NCBI GenBank assembly: GCA_002482005.1
Contig: DLFD01000037.1
Span: 1 to 61,559, forward strand
Length of the DNA stretch: 61,559 nucleotides
Direction: 5' to 3'
DNA from: Lachnospiraceae bacterium UBA7729
Lineage (GTDB): Bacteria > Bacillota > Clostridia > Lachnospirales > Lachnospiraceae
This document shows positions 1 to 8,317 of this stretch, piece after piece. Below the pieces are notes generated by a model. It ran no database searches and had not been told where the DNA came from. It saw only the letters and a program-made list of their open reading frames with translations. The stretch's first letter is position 1. The number at the start of each line of letters is the position of its first letter. Position numbers and translations under genes: made by a program.

Positions 1-2
1 GT

Positions 3-55
3 TTAGCTGTCAAGGGCTACGCCGCGAAGCGGTGCTCTGCCCCCTTGACAGTTAA
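3..55. repeat. Inverted repeat / hairpin at the window edge
   Basis: CTGTCAAGGG (7-16) is answered by CCCTTGACAG (42-51). Pairing extends outward by a few bases, and a small inner stem CCGC/GCGG lies in the loop. There is no T-run, so it is not an obvious terminator. It may be the end of a repeat or element lying to the left. I could not assign it to a family. Confidence 0.5.
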
Positions 56-60
56 GCCAG

Positions 61-331
61 GCTGAGATACACAGCAGCCAGAGGTCGAAGGAATACACTG
101 AACAAGAAATCTGTTCCGTAGTTTACACAAAACTATTGACACTATCATACATGCAAGACAATTGTCCGCATCATCGCTCCATGTGCCGATTATGATGGGT
201 TATTCTGTTTTTGAGGAAGAAGGCGGTTCGTGTCAGGGGATAAGACTGGTGTGGACCGCCTTCTTCATGAGTATTGTGGAATCCGTGCCACCCCGGCACT
301 TAATACAGATGCCAGAAGGCACCCTCCCAAA
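61..331. other. Non-coding stretch left of the first anti-sigma gene
   Basis: No convincing gene was found. The short open frames here lack a ribosome binding site and overlap the hairpin at 216-266. Apart from that hairpin I see no structured element. Confidence 0.4.
216..266. terminator. Hairpin, copy A of a repeated family
   Basis: GAAGAAGGCGGT (216-227) pairs with ACCGCCTTCTTC (255-266). The stem continues inward as TTCGTGTCAG against CTGGTGTGG through several G-U pairs. It lies 3' of the minus-strand anti-sigma gene and can act as a terminator in either direction. The + strand carries the family core GGCGGTTCGTGTCAG, so relative to its neighbour gene it is inverted compared with the other copies. 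Confidence 0.65.
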
Positions 332-1432
332 TCAGCTGCAGGTCACCTCATCCTTGTAGAGGATGGGATAATTCCTCACATAGTCGCCTTCTTTTACAAG
401 CCTGGTTGCAAATGTCAGCTTGTCCGGAATCTGGGTAAATCCGGTATAGACGAGAGTCCAGTCTTCGCTGCCGTCTTCATTTTCATGAGTACTGCTTTGG
501 ACGCCCGTCCAGGAATCCGGTTCATCAAATTCGGCTTCCTTTCCATCTTCCGGGGAAAGTATGGTAAGAACCGGTCCGTATCCCTCCGGTGTTTCGGATG
601 TTTTCTCGGCATGCACGACAGCTTCCACACGGGTGGCCGACATAGAGATGCTGGTTACGGTGAGCTTTACATCCGGATGGCTGAAGGTGACCGGACCTTG
701 CAGTGTCCATGCATAGCCTTCTGTTGCGGAGCCGTCATAGGGGACGGTAAATGAAATCTCCTGGTTCTGATATCTGGTTTTTCCGTCTTTGCCGTAGACA
801 CTGAGCGGAAGAATGACCTCGAAATCAGAGGTCAGGTTCAGACTGCTCAGGTCAGCTTCTACACTGTATATGCTGTTCTCATCTGTCGAGTTGACCGGGC
901 CGAATTCCTTGCCGTTCACCCACATCCGGTCTTCATTAAGGTCGTATTTTTTCCCGTTATCCGTCTTTGAGGCAGTCAGGTAGAACCATTTCCCATCAAA
1001 TGCTGTCTGCGTGATGGAGATCAAGGCGGAATTATCCTTCAGTGCAGGCCAGCTCTTCCACATTGCCAGGCTGTCAGGACTGTTCAGAACCCCGTCAGGA
1101 ATATGCTCCTGCCCGGAGACCGTTACATTCAGCGTGGAATCATTGATCAGATTCTGTGCTTCCGTTGACCGGAAGGAGTCCGGGAAGATGGACTGCAGGT
1201 TTCCTGTCACTGCCGCGATGCCTGTGACTGCAGACAGACCGATGACGGCCGCAGCCAGCACAGGAACAAAACGTCTTCGGGGTTTCCTGCGGAATGCAGT
1301 TTCTCCGGGTGTCTTCTGACGGGCGCTGCCTTTCAGGCTTTCGAGCGCCTGACGGTCATCCGCTTCCAGAATGTAGCGGTCATCAATCATATCAAACGCT
1401 TCGAGAATATGCTCAATATCTTTCTTCTTCAT
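332..1432 (-). CDS. Membrane anti-sigma factor-like protein (DUF4179-type)
   Basis: This is a 366-residue protein with a basic N-terminal cytoplasmic part of about 54 residues, one membrane segment (about 55-77) and a long extracytoplasmic C-terminal domain rich in beta-prone sequence. The layout is that of Firmicute anti-sigma proteins with DUF4179-like sensor domains. The N-terminal part shows no zinc-binding HxxxCxxC motif. The start codon overlaps the stop of the upstream sigma gene in an ATGA arrangement, which implies translational coupling. Its inferred role is to hold the partner ECF sigma factor at the membrane until an envelope signal acts on the outer domain. The exact family is judged from architecture and neighbour only. 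Confidence 0.72.
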   Translation of the reverse strand: MKKKDIEHILEAFDMIDDRYILEADDRQALESLKGSARQKTPGETAFRRKPRRRFVPVLAAAVIGLSAVTGIAAVTGNLQSIFPDSFRSTEAQNLINDSTLNVTVSGQEHIPDGVLNSPDSLAMWKSWPALKDNSALISITQTAFDGKWFYLTASKTDNGKKYDLNEDRMWVNGKEFGPVNSTDENSIYSVEADLSSLNLTSDFEVILPLSVYGKDGKTRYQNQEISFTVPYDGSATEGYAWTLQGPVTFSHPDVKLTVTSISMSATRVEAVVHAEKTSETPEGYGPVLTILSPEDGKEAEFDEPDSWTGVQSSTHENEDGSEDWTLVYTGFTQIPDKLTFATRLVKEGDYVRNYPILYKDEVTCS

Positions 1433-2001
1433 AGATCGATCTCACTTTCTTTCAGCAGTTTTTTCAGCTTTTTCCTGTCCCGGTACAGAACGCCGCGGAC
1501 GGAGCCGGAGGTCATCTGCAGACGATCTGCAATCTCTTCCACAGAGTCCATGTACCAGTACCTTCTCACAAAGATGATCCGGTCAAAGGCAGGAAGTCCC
1601 TCCAGAAAACGGTTCAAAACTTCTCGGATCGCTTCGGAGTCTGCTCTCTGCGACAGCTCGTCTTCTCCTCTGGAGAGCATCTCCAGCTCGCCCTCAATCT
1701 CCGCCAGGTGAGCGTCAGGACGTCTGCCGGCATTTCGTCTCCGAAGACGGTCGATTGCGGCTCTTCTCGCGGTTCTTATCGTGAATGCCTTCAGGAAAGC
1801 CGGTCTTTCAGGCGGAATGCTGCTGAAAACTTTCATCAGCGCATCATTGGCGCACTCCTCTGCATCTTCTCTGTTCCCGAGAATATGGAACGCAATGCTT
1901 CCGCAGAGGTTTCGGTATTTTCTGTCGAGCTGCTCTGAGCCTTGCGGATCTCCGGAATAAAGCAGCTCTGTGATATCTCTGTCATTCAGTGTTTCATTCA
2001 T
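1429..2001 (-). CDS. ECF-type RNA polymerase sigma factor
   Basis: About 190 residues if started at the ATG at 2001, which is preceded by GGAGG at a normal distance; longer starts upstream are less well placed. It shows the ECF plan: region 2 near the N-terminus (GNREDAEECANDALMKVF) and region 4 near the C-terminus, with a helix-turn-helix around SVEEIADRLQMTSGSVRGVL. It redirects RNA polymerase to its own promoter set. It is paired with the overlapping anti-sigma gene and is divergent from a second sigma/anti-sigma operon that starts 270 bases away. The shared upstream region (2002-2272) is AT-rich and probably holds promoters for both. Confidence 0.88.
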   Translation of the reverse strand: MNETLNDRDITELLYSGDPQGSEQLDRKYRNLCGSIAFHILGNREDAEECANDALMKVFSSIPPERPAFLKAFTIRTARRAAIDRLRRRNAGRRPDAHLAEIEGELEMLSRGEDELSQRADSEAIREVLNRFLEGLPAFDRIIFVRRYWYMDSVEEIADRLQMTSGSVRGVLYRDRKKLKKLLKESEIDL

Positions 2002-2272
2002 GAGTGCGGTTCCTCCATTCGCCTCCATTCCAGTCATCTGACTGCATCTTACTGTACTGTAGTTTCATTTCATATTATCCTTTGAAAGCACCTTCACTAT
2101 ATATAGACGTAAAAAATGGACGGACGTCACGCGTATGAGCAAAAAAAGTTAAAATTTTAAAAAAATGAATTTCCCCGAGACCAAACGTCTTCCAGATCCG
2201 TCTAATAAGTGAAGGAACAAAAAGAACCGGTTCTGCTTTTGAGCAGCAGCGGAAGGAGGAACCTGCCGGAAC

Positions 2273-2752
2273 ATGACGAAAAAACAGCTGGGAGAACTGA
2301 TCACCGAATCCCAGGAGTCTCTATACCGCGTTGCGAAGACAATCCTCATTGGGGATGCGGACTGTGCGGATGCCGTTTCAGAAACGATTGTCCGTGCGTT
2401 CTCCTGCCTGGGGACGCTGAAGAATGACAGATATGCCCGCACCTGGCTGATCCGCATTCTCATCAACGAATGCAGAAACATCCAGCGGAGAGGTGCGCGG
2501 ATTGTGCCATTCGATGAAGTCCCTGAGCGGGAGTTCCATCGGAAAGAGAATTATTCTGATCTCTACAAGGCAGTCATGACTCTGCCAGAGGAGCAGAGGA
2601 TCGCCGTCGCCCTTTATTACATGGAAGGGTACACCGTCCGCGAGATCGCTTCTATGGAAGGCACAACGCAGAGTGCGGTAAAGAACAGACTTCTGAGAGC
2701 AAGAAGGACACTGAAAACATTACTGGGAGATCAGCTGGAGGACGAAGAATGA
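2273..2752 (+). CDS. ECF-type RNA polymerase sigma factor
   Basis: 159 residues. Region 2 includes DADCADAVSETIVRAFSCL. Region 4 ends in a helix-turn-helix (EGYTVREIASMEGTTQSAVKNRL) followed by a basic tail. GGAAGGAGG lies 13 bases before the ATG. It resembles the SigV-like group of Firmicutes. Its stop overlaps the start of the anti-sigma gene. It is clearly paralogous to the sigma gene at 7806, with which it shares the opening pattern of K-LG-LI-E-Q---YR-A and the central TW-IRILINEC stretch. Confidence 0.9.
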   Translation: MTKKQLGELITESQESLYRVAKTILIGDADCADAVSETIVRAFSCLGTLKNDRYARTWLIRILINECRNIQRRGARIVPFDEVPEREFHRKENYSDLYKAVMTLPEEQRIAVALYYMEGYTVREIASMEGTTQSAVKNRLLRARRTLKTLLGDQLEDEE

Positions 2753-4188
2753 GACTGACAGATATGAAGGATGAATGGCCGCACATGCCGGAGAGCATGA
2801 AAGTGCAGGTCAGGGATCTGGTGGAAAATGAAAGCGGAAAGGCGGATTTACAGACAGGCCGGGGAAGAAGATCCAGGAAAAAGATGATTGTCCTTGCAGC
2901 AGCTTTGGCGGCTTCATTTGTCGCAATCACAGTTGGAGCAAACGGACTGGTCCGCCTGAAAGAGAAAAAGGCCGGAAGCTACGGCAGAGCCACCATCGTG
3001 GACACGGCCGGGACAAAGGCGCCATCCGTACTTCAGGATGTCGACATCTCTTTTGACCGCCTGCCGGATGGCTATGCATATCAAAAGCAGGGCGGTCAGA
3101 CTTTCAGAAATGAAGTCCTGAAGGACGGCAGCGATTCGAATCTTGCGGCGGCTTATGCCATCTATCTGGACAAAGACGGCTCCACAGATCTGATCACCGC
3201 AAATGTAACATCCGGAAGGAAACTCACTGTCGGTGATCATGAGGCGGTCATCTATCAGAGAGGCGCATCAATCAGTCAGGGTGCGGGGACAGAAGCCTAT
3301 GTGATTTATCCTGAATACTGGCTGGCTGTCCAGGTCCAGACCCGCGGAGACGTCTCTGAAGAGGAACTGTCGACCCTGCTGAATGGTCTTACGGTGACTC
3401 CGACCGGAATTACGATGCAGTATGGAGATGCTGTCACGCTCAGCCAGTGGACCATGAAAGATGCATCCCTCGCTTCCGGTCAGAGGACATTCCGTCTTGC
3501 CGGGACGATTGGCGATACGGTCAGTTTCACAGGCAGCATGCAGGATGGGACGGATGTCCCGATGGAAGCGGCAGTTACAGAAGTCCATGCATATGACTCA
3601 CTGGATGTGCTTGGAGACAGCGTGCCGGACGAATGGAAGAATGATGTCGGCGCAGATGGAAAGCTGGCGGACAATACCCTTACATACTACATCGCCGGGG
3701 ACGGAATCAATACGCAGGACCAGCTGGTGAAGACGGAAACGGTGAAGCAGAAACTGGTCTGCGCAACCGTTGAGTTTACTAATGCCTCCGATGAGGACGC
3801 AGCGAATGTTAATTTCGTCACGGAACTGAGGCGAATTCTTGTGAATTCAGATCAGACGCTGGAAGAAAAGCCGGAAGCTCTTGCAAGTCAGGATCTCGGC
3901 GCGTACATAAAGGGATTTGCCGACAAATATGGCTATGACACCATCCGGTCGACCGGGCACGGGACCGAATATGAGATGGGCTGGTTTGACGTTTCTCAGA
4001 AAGACGGGTCTACGGATGGCTCCAACTATATTCCTCACATGTCCGCAGGAGAAACGGTGACCGTTCACTTTGCCTGGATCGTCGACGAAAGCGACTTCCC
4101 GAACCTTTATCTGAATGTGAATTCGCATGTCGGGGAAGGCGATAACCTGCTGATCGGTATTGGTAGTGTGCTGAACACAGAAGGATAA
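2749..4188 (+). CDS. Membrane anti-sigma factor-like protein
   Basis: 479 residues: a short cytoplasmic N-terminus (about 45), one membrane segment (about 46-64), then an approximately 410-residue outer domain. The C-terminal third shares blocks with the protein at 8318: a GDGINT segment, a stretch of the type 'VEFTNASDEDAANVNF', and SNYI---AGE-VTV near the end. The two are therefore paralogues. The ATG overlaps the sigma stop (ATGA). Its inferred job is to sequester the sigma factor encoded just upstream and to sense an envelope condition. No zinc anti-sigma motif is visible, so the sigma-binding mode is not defined by sequence. Confidence 0.7.
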   Translation: MRLTDMKDEWPHMPESMKVQVRDLVENESGKADLQTGRGRRSRKKMIVLAAALAASFVAITVGANGLVRLKEKKAGSYGRATIVDTAGTKAPSVLQDVDISFDRLPDGYAYQKQGGQTFRNEVLKDGSDSNLAAAYAIYLDKDGSTDLITANVTSGRKLTVGDHEAVIYQRGASISQGAGTEAYVIYPEYWLAVQVQTRGDVSEEELSTLLNGLTVTPTGITMQYGDAVTLSQWTMKDASLASGQRTFRLAGTIGDTVSFTGSMQDGTDVPMEAAVTEVHAYDSLDVLGDSVPDEWKNDVGADGKLADNTLTYYIAGDGINTQDQLVKTETVKQKLVCATVEFTNASDEDAANVNFVTELRRILVNSDQTLEEKPEALASQDLGAYIKGFADKYGYDTIRSTGHGTEYEMGWFDVSQKDGSTDGSNYIPHMSAGETVTVHFAWIVDESDFPNLYLNVNSHVGEGDNLLIGIGSVLNTEG

Positions 4189-4218
4189 AACTCCCCTGCT
4201 TTTTTCAGCAGCTCTATG

Positions 4219-4258
4219 AAGGCGGTTTGTATCAGTTAAATGACGTGAACCGCCATTT
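4219..4258 (+). terminator. Hairpin, copy B of a repeated family
   Basis: GGCGGTT (4221-4227) pairs with AACCGCC (4248-4254), extended inward by TGTATCA against TGACGTG with G-U pairs and one mismatch. ATTTTC follows. It sits just after the anti-sigma stop and fits an intrinsic terminator. Confidence 0.65.
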
Positions 4259-4340
4259 TCATTCACCCCAATAATCTGTCGATTCCTGAGTTCGTCCGAA
4301 TATCCCGAACAGCTTCATTATAAAATCTTCCTGTTCAAAA

Positions 4341-4689
4341 TGTATATTTCGCGCGATTAGCCCATTCGTCACGGTCGATTAGTCCACTTGTCACGGACAT
4401 TTAGCCCAGTTGTCACGGATACCAGCCCAGTAGAAGTCCTTATGCTACCTGGATAATGCGCTGATACGGTAATCTTTTGTCCTTGTCGCCCTTGCGCTCC
4501 GGCCCGCAAAAGACCGCCCATGGGGCCCGCCGTCGCGCAGATCAGGGCTCTATACAACAGCTCAAAGAGGGAAAACCGGTGGGCTGACCGCCGTGACAGG
4601 TGGGCTATTTCGCCGTGAACGGTGGGCTATTTGACCGTGAGGGGGGGCTAAACGGCCGTGAATGGTGGGCTATTCGCGCGAAATATTCA
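4341..4689. mobile_element. IS21-like miniature element (MITE) with 6-bp target duplication
   Basis: The ends are inverted repeats: TGTATATTTCGCGCGATTAG at 4341-4360, and the complement of 4670-4689 reads TGAATATTTCGCGCGAATAG. Inside each end are several copies of a 'tagCCCAnn-gtCACGG' unit, three on the left and at least four on the right, in the multi-repeat style of IS21 termini. The direct repeat TCAAAA lies immediately outside both ends (4335-4340 and 4690-4695), as expected of a target duplication. The middle (about 4420-4590) has no transposase gene. The element is therefore a non-autonomous derivative. The IS21 assignment is from end structure alone. Confidence 0.8.
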
Positions 4690-4798
4690 TCAAAATCCGC
4701 AACATAATTTCACATCATATTTTACAGCAACACAGCTCCGGTTTTAAATGTGACTGAATGGAAGCATCATCTCATGTGGTTGTCTCAGGAGAACAACC

Positions 4799-4842
4799 TT
4801 CTTAAACACTTCTTAAACAGTTGCCTCCTTTTTCGTTAAACA
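4799..4842 (+). promoter_or_regulatory. Direct repeats of TTCTTAAACA, probable response-regulator site
   Basis: TTCTTAAACA occurs at 4799-4808 and again at 4810-4819, an 11-bp period. A degenerate third copy TTCGTTAAACA is at 4832-4842. A TATAAT hexamer follows at 4852-4857 without a good -35. Tandem TTAAACA-type repeats at one helical turn are what PhoP/OmpR-type regulators bind, so autoregulation by the gene at 4885 is likely. Confidence 0.5.
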
Positions 4843-4884
4843 TTCCTTCGGTATAATACAGTCATGAACGGAGGGAACAGAGAA

Positions 4885-5637
4885 ATGGCAGTGATCCTGA
4901 TTGCAGATGATGAAGCGGATATCAGAAGTGCTCTGGATTTTTTCCTGAAAGCGGAAGGATATGAGACAGTGTGCGCCTCTGACGGTAAGGTTGCATTGAA
5001 CCGTGTCGCCGCAGGAGGAATTGATCTGGTGCTTCTGGATATCATGATGCCGGTCATGGACGGGATTAAGGCGCTCTCTAAAATCCGAGAGATCTCAAAT
5101 GTTCCGGTGATTCTGCTGACTGCAAAGGCGGAAGATGCAGATAAGATTATGGGGCTGACCGTCGGCGCCGACGATTATATTACAAAGCCTTTTAATCCGG
5201 CGGAACTGATTGCCCGGGTCCGTTCTCAGCTTCGCAGATACATGACACTTGGCGGTAACGTCAATCAGGGCCGGGAGATCACGATCGGATCTGTCTGCCT
5301 GAATGATGACGAAAAGCGGGTCAGAGTCGACGGGTCAGAGATTTCACTGACGCCCGTAGAGTACAGCATCCTGAAACTTCTCATGGAGCATCCGGGGCAT
5401 GTATTTTCTTCTGCGGATATCTACCGTCAGGTCTGGCATGAATCTCCTTACGGGAGCCGCAGTGCCGTAGCTGTTCATATCCGTCATCTGAGAGAAAAGA
5501 TTGAGATTAATCCCGCAGAACCCAGATACCTGAAGGTCGTATGGGGACAGGGATATCGAATGGAGGACCCGGCATCCGCAGAAAAAGAACGCCGGGAAGG
5601 GAGCAGTCATGAGTCAGTCGGAAAAAATCAGTCATAA
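4885..5637 (+). CDS. OmpR/PhoB-family response regulator
   Basis: 250 residues from the ATG at 4885, chosen because GGAGGG stands nine bases upstream; an in-frame ATG at 4864 has no such site. The receiver domain has the acidic pair near the N-terminus (ADDEAD), the phospho-acceptor Asp52 (LLLD type, in LVLLDIMMPVMDG) and the conserved Lys of ITKPF. A winged-helix DNA-binding domain fills the C-terminal 100 residues (SLTPVEYSILKLLMEHPG, then RQVW and VAVHIRHLREKI). It is close to the VanR-like group. It overlaps the kinase gene by 29 bases, so the two form one transcription unit. It probably autoregulates through the repeats at 4799. Confidence 0.93.
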   Translation: MAVILIADDEADIRSALDFFLKAEGYETVCASDGKVALNRVAAGGIDLVLLDIMMPVMDGIKALSKIREISNVPVILLTAKAEDADKIMGLTVGADDYITKPFNPAELIARVRSQLRRYMTLGGNVNQGREITIGSVCLNDDEKRVRVDGSEISLTPVEYSILKLLMEHPGHVFSSADIYRQVWHESPYGSRSAVAVHIRHLREKIEINPAEPRYLKVVWGQGYRMEDPASAEKERREGSSHESVGKNQS

Positions 5638-7531
5638 CAGATTTCTGGAGAGTACGCTCTGGAAAATACTGGGAGTCGTCTTTCTGTGCATTCTGGAATT
5701 CCTCATTGTAGGAGCTGCATTCACTGCGGTCTGGTCGGTTGCTTTGGATAATCAGTCTGAATCGAAACTGATCCGGGATCAGATGGGCAATGAAGTCTTT
5801 GATGTGGTAACCAGCCTGAGCGCGGATAATCCGGCACAGACAGATCCATCTCAGACGAATCTGCGTTTCTATGTGGAGAAAGTCAGTTCCAATGGAGAAA
5901 AAGAACTGCTGCTTGATACAACGGAGAATGAGTCTTACCTTCAGAAGGAAACTTTCTGGCTCTGCATCAAACCGGATTCCGCTTCTCCATGGCTTGCCAC
6001 AGAAAAGGATATCAATGAGTTAACCAGCAGGGAATGGAAAAATCTCAGTGTCTATTGCTGCACAGTCCTGCTTGTGACGCCATTTACTGCGAAGGACACG
6101 ATTTCGTATACTTATCAAATGGCAAATTTCGCAGAAAAACATGGTTCCTTCGCAATCCCTGCAGCGGTTTGTTTCATCGTCCTTTTCCTGCTGATTCTGG
6201 TTTATGAATTCTGTGCGGCAGGACACAAGCAAAACCACAGCGAGATTGTACTGGCTGGAATCGATCATTTTCCGTTTGATCTGATGACAGTATTGATGAT
6301 TATCCTCACAATCATATGCATGCCTGCTGTCTCTGCGATTCTGGAACAGGCATATGGAATCGATCAGCTGAACGTGCAGATGGCGGAAACATTGATGCTG
6401 GTTTTCCTTGCCTGGTCGCTGGTATTCTTCACGTATCTGATGAGTCTGGCCCGCAGAGTGAAGACAGGGACAGTCCGGAAGGGAACTCTGATCGGATGGA
6501 TCTGGAGGAGGATGGTCTGGTTTGGGAAATTTCTCGGATCGCTGATCCCTGAATTCTGGCAGCGGCTGCTGGTATATATTCTCTATCTGATCATGCAGAT
6601 TGCTGCATCCGCGGCAATCGGGGGCAATGGTGAGATTCTGTTTTTTATGGTCAGCGCAGTGATTGGAGGAGTTGCGCTTCATTCCCTCTGGATGCAGAAA
6701 CAGACCTGCACTGCCGCAGAAGAAATATGCGGCGGCAATCTGAACTATCAGGTCCCGGAGCGGACAATCAGCAGAATGTATGGCGGGATGCGCAGGCAGG
6801 CGGAATACCTGAACCGGATCAGTGACACAGTCTCTCATGCCGTAGACGAACAAGTGAAAAGCGAACGGCTGAAGACAGAGCTGATTGCAAATGTCGGACA
6901 CGATATCCGCACTCCGCTGACATCCATCATCAATTATGTGGATCTGCTTGGCAGGGAGCATACCCCTGAGCAGGAGAAGGAATATGTCGCTGTCCTGTCC
7001 AGACAGACTGAGCGTCTGAGGAAGCTCACAGAAGACGTCCTGGAATTTTCCAAGGCAGACTCCGGAAATGTGGATGTTCATCTGGAAAAGACTTCCGTGG
7101 CTGAAATCGTTGATCAGGCGTATGGAGAATATGAGGAAAAAATGACATCAGCGAATCTGGAAACAGTCATTAATGTACCGGAGGATCTGTATGTCACCGC
7201 AGACGGGAAACTCCTGTGGCGCGTTCTGCGCAATCTGCTGAGCAATGCCGCGAAGTATTCCGCACCGCATTCCCGCGTCTATATCAGCGCTCAGGAATTG
7301 GGCGATGGTCAGGCTGTGATTGAGATAAAGAATATGTCGCGGGAGAAGCTGAACATCTCTGCGGATGAACTGATGGAGCGGTTTATCAGGGGGGATTCCT
7401 CCAGACACAGCGAAGGAAGCGGTCTCGGTCTGGACATTGCCAGATCCCTGAGCAGTCTGATGGGCGGGAAGCTTAATATTCAGATTGATGGTGATTTGTT
7501 CAAAGCCTCTGTTGTGCTGAAAACTGCATGA
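5609..7531 (+). CDS. Membrane sensor histidine kinase
   Basis: 640 residues. An N-terminal membrane segment (about 16-40) and an outer loop of about 130 residues are followed by several more membrane segments up to about residue 360. The dimerisation box has the phospho-accepting His431 in NVGHDIRTPLTSI. The ATPase domain has the N box (NLLSNAAKYS) and G box (GSGLGLDIARSL). It autophosphorylates and passes phosphate to the regulator encoded upstream. The signal is unknown. The many membrane segments and the absence of an obvious HAMP domain suggest sensing within or near the membrane. Its gene overlaps the regulator gene, and the operon ends before hairpin copy C. Confidence 0.93.
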   Translation: MSQSEKISHNRFLESTLWKILGVVFLCILEFLIVGAAFTAVWSVALDNQSESKLIRDQMGNEVFDVVTSLSADNPAQTDPSQTNLRFYVEKVSSNGEKELLLDTTENESYLQKETFWLCIKPDSASPWLATEKDINELTSREWKNLSVYCCTVLLVTPFTAKDTISYTYQMANFAEKHGSFAIPAAVCFIVLFLLILVYEFCAAGHKQNHSEIVLAGIDHFPFDLMTVLMIILTIICMPAVSAILEQAYGIDQLNVQMAETLMLVFLAWSLVFFTYLMSLARRVKTGTVRKGTLIGWIWRRMVWFGKFLGSLIPEFWQRLLVYILYLIMQIAASAAIGGNGEILFFMVSAVIGGVALHSLWMQKQTCTAAEEICGGNLNYQVPERTISRMYGGMRRQAEYLNRISDTVSHAVDEQVKSERLKTELIANVGHDIRTPLTSIINYVDLLGREHTPEQEKEYVAVLSRQTERLRKLTEDVLEFSKADSGNVDVHLEKTSVAEIVDQAYGEYEEKMTSANLETVINVPEDLYVTADGKLLWRVLRNLLSNAAKYSAPHSRVYISAQELGDGQAVIEIKNMSREKLNISADELMERFIRGDSSRHSEGSGLGLDIARSLSSLMGGKLNIQIDGDLFKASVVLKTA

Positions 7532-7604
7532 GAGAACCGGATGGGTATTTGATGATGCAAAAGACTATAAAAGTTTGACATGGTTCATACGGAAAGCAGT
7601 GAAG

Positions 7605-7642
7605 GCGGTTCGTGCCGGTGGGATGGCGCGAACCGCTTTTTT
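7605..7642 (+). terminator. Hairpin, copy C: intrinsic terminator
   Basis: GCGGTTCGTGCC pairs completely with GGCGCGAACCGC around an 8-base loop and is followed by six T residues. It ends the kinase operon and stands 160 bases before the next sigma gene. Confidence 0.8.
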
Positions 7643-7733
7643 GCAAGGCGACGAATCACAGAGTGTTGATTGTGGGGCATTATACAGTCTGGAAAAGATT
7701 CTATTCGAAAAACTCAATAAAATTTTATAAGCA

Positions 7734-7762
7734 TGCAACTTTTTGCCCTTCTCATGCATCTA
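7734..7762 (+). promoter_or_regulatory. Candidate ECF promoter
   Basis: TGCAAC (7734-7739), a 17-base spacer that starts TTTTTGCCC, then CATCTA (7757-7762). The same layout, TGCAAC-T5-(G/C)CC with a 17-base spacer, stands before the sigma gene at 12036. Sharing by two sigma operons suggests recognition by a member of this sigma family, possibly autoregulation. Confidence 0.5.
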
Positions 7763-7805
7763 ATATATGTAAACAAAAACACCGGTGTGGAAAGGAACTG
7801 ACAAT

Positions 7806-8297
7806 ATGACAAAAGAAAAACTGGGGATTCTGATCCTGGAGAACCGGGACCAGTTCTACCGGATCGCACGGTCTGTTCTGAGAAATGATTCTGATGCGGC
7901 CGATGCAATCTCAGAGGCAGTCGTGAAAGCATTTTCCGGAATCGGCAGCCTGAGCGATGATGAGCATGCAAAGACCTGGTTCATCCGGATCCTGATCAAT
8001 GAGTGCTATCTGCTCATGCGCAAGAACAGCGGCTGTGTTCCGGTGGAAGATGTCCGGGGGATGGCTGCATCCGATGACCCTCAGACAGATTACTGGAATT
8101 TGTACGATGCGGTCGACCATCTGCCTGCGGATGAACAGCTGGCGGTGAACCTTTTCTATATGGAAGGGTATCGGATCTCGGAGATCGCTGCAATGTGCGG
8201 TGTTCCGGAGAATACCGTCAAGAGCCGGCTGAAAAGAGCTCGGGAGAAACTGAACCGATATCTGACAGATGACCAGGCAGATGCAGAGCAGGAATGA
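7806..8297 (+). CDS. ECF-type RNA polymerase sigma factor
   Basis: 163 residues from the ATG at 7806 (AAAGGA ten bases upstream). An in-frame GTG at 7785 would put the ribosome binding site inside the gene. Region 2 (DSDAADAISEAVVKAFSGI) and the region 4 helix-turn-helix (EGYRISEIAAMCGVPENTVKSRL) are both clear. It is the closest relative in the window of the sigma gene at 2273. It is co-transcribed with the anti-sigma-like gene 20 bases downstream. Confidence 0.9.
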   Translation: MTKEKLGILILENRDQFYRIARSVLRNDSDAADAISEAVVKAFSGIGSLSDDEHAKTWFIRILINECYLLMRKNSGCVPVEDVRGMAASDDPQTDYWNLYDAVDHLPADEQLAVNLFYMEGYRISEIAAMCGVPENTVKSRLKRAREKLNRYLTDDQADAEQE

Positions 8298-8317
8298 GAG
8301 CGGGAAGGAGTAATTTT

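Noticed and set aside
162..754. Plus-strand frames opposite the first anti-sigma gene
   Set aside because: No ribosome binding site. They cross hairpin A and oppose a well-supported gene.
4369..4557. Short minus-strand frame inside the miniature element
   Set aside because: No similarity to a transposase and no ribosome binding site; the element appears non-autonomous.
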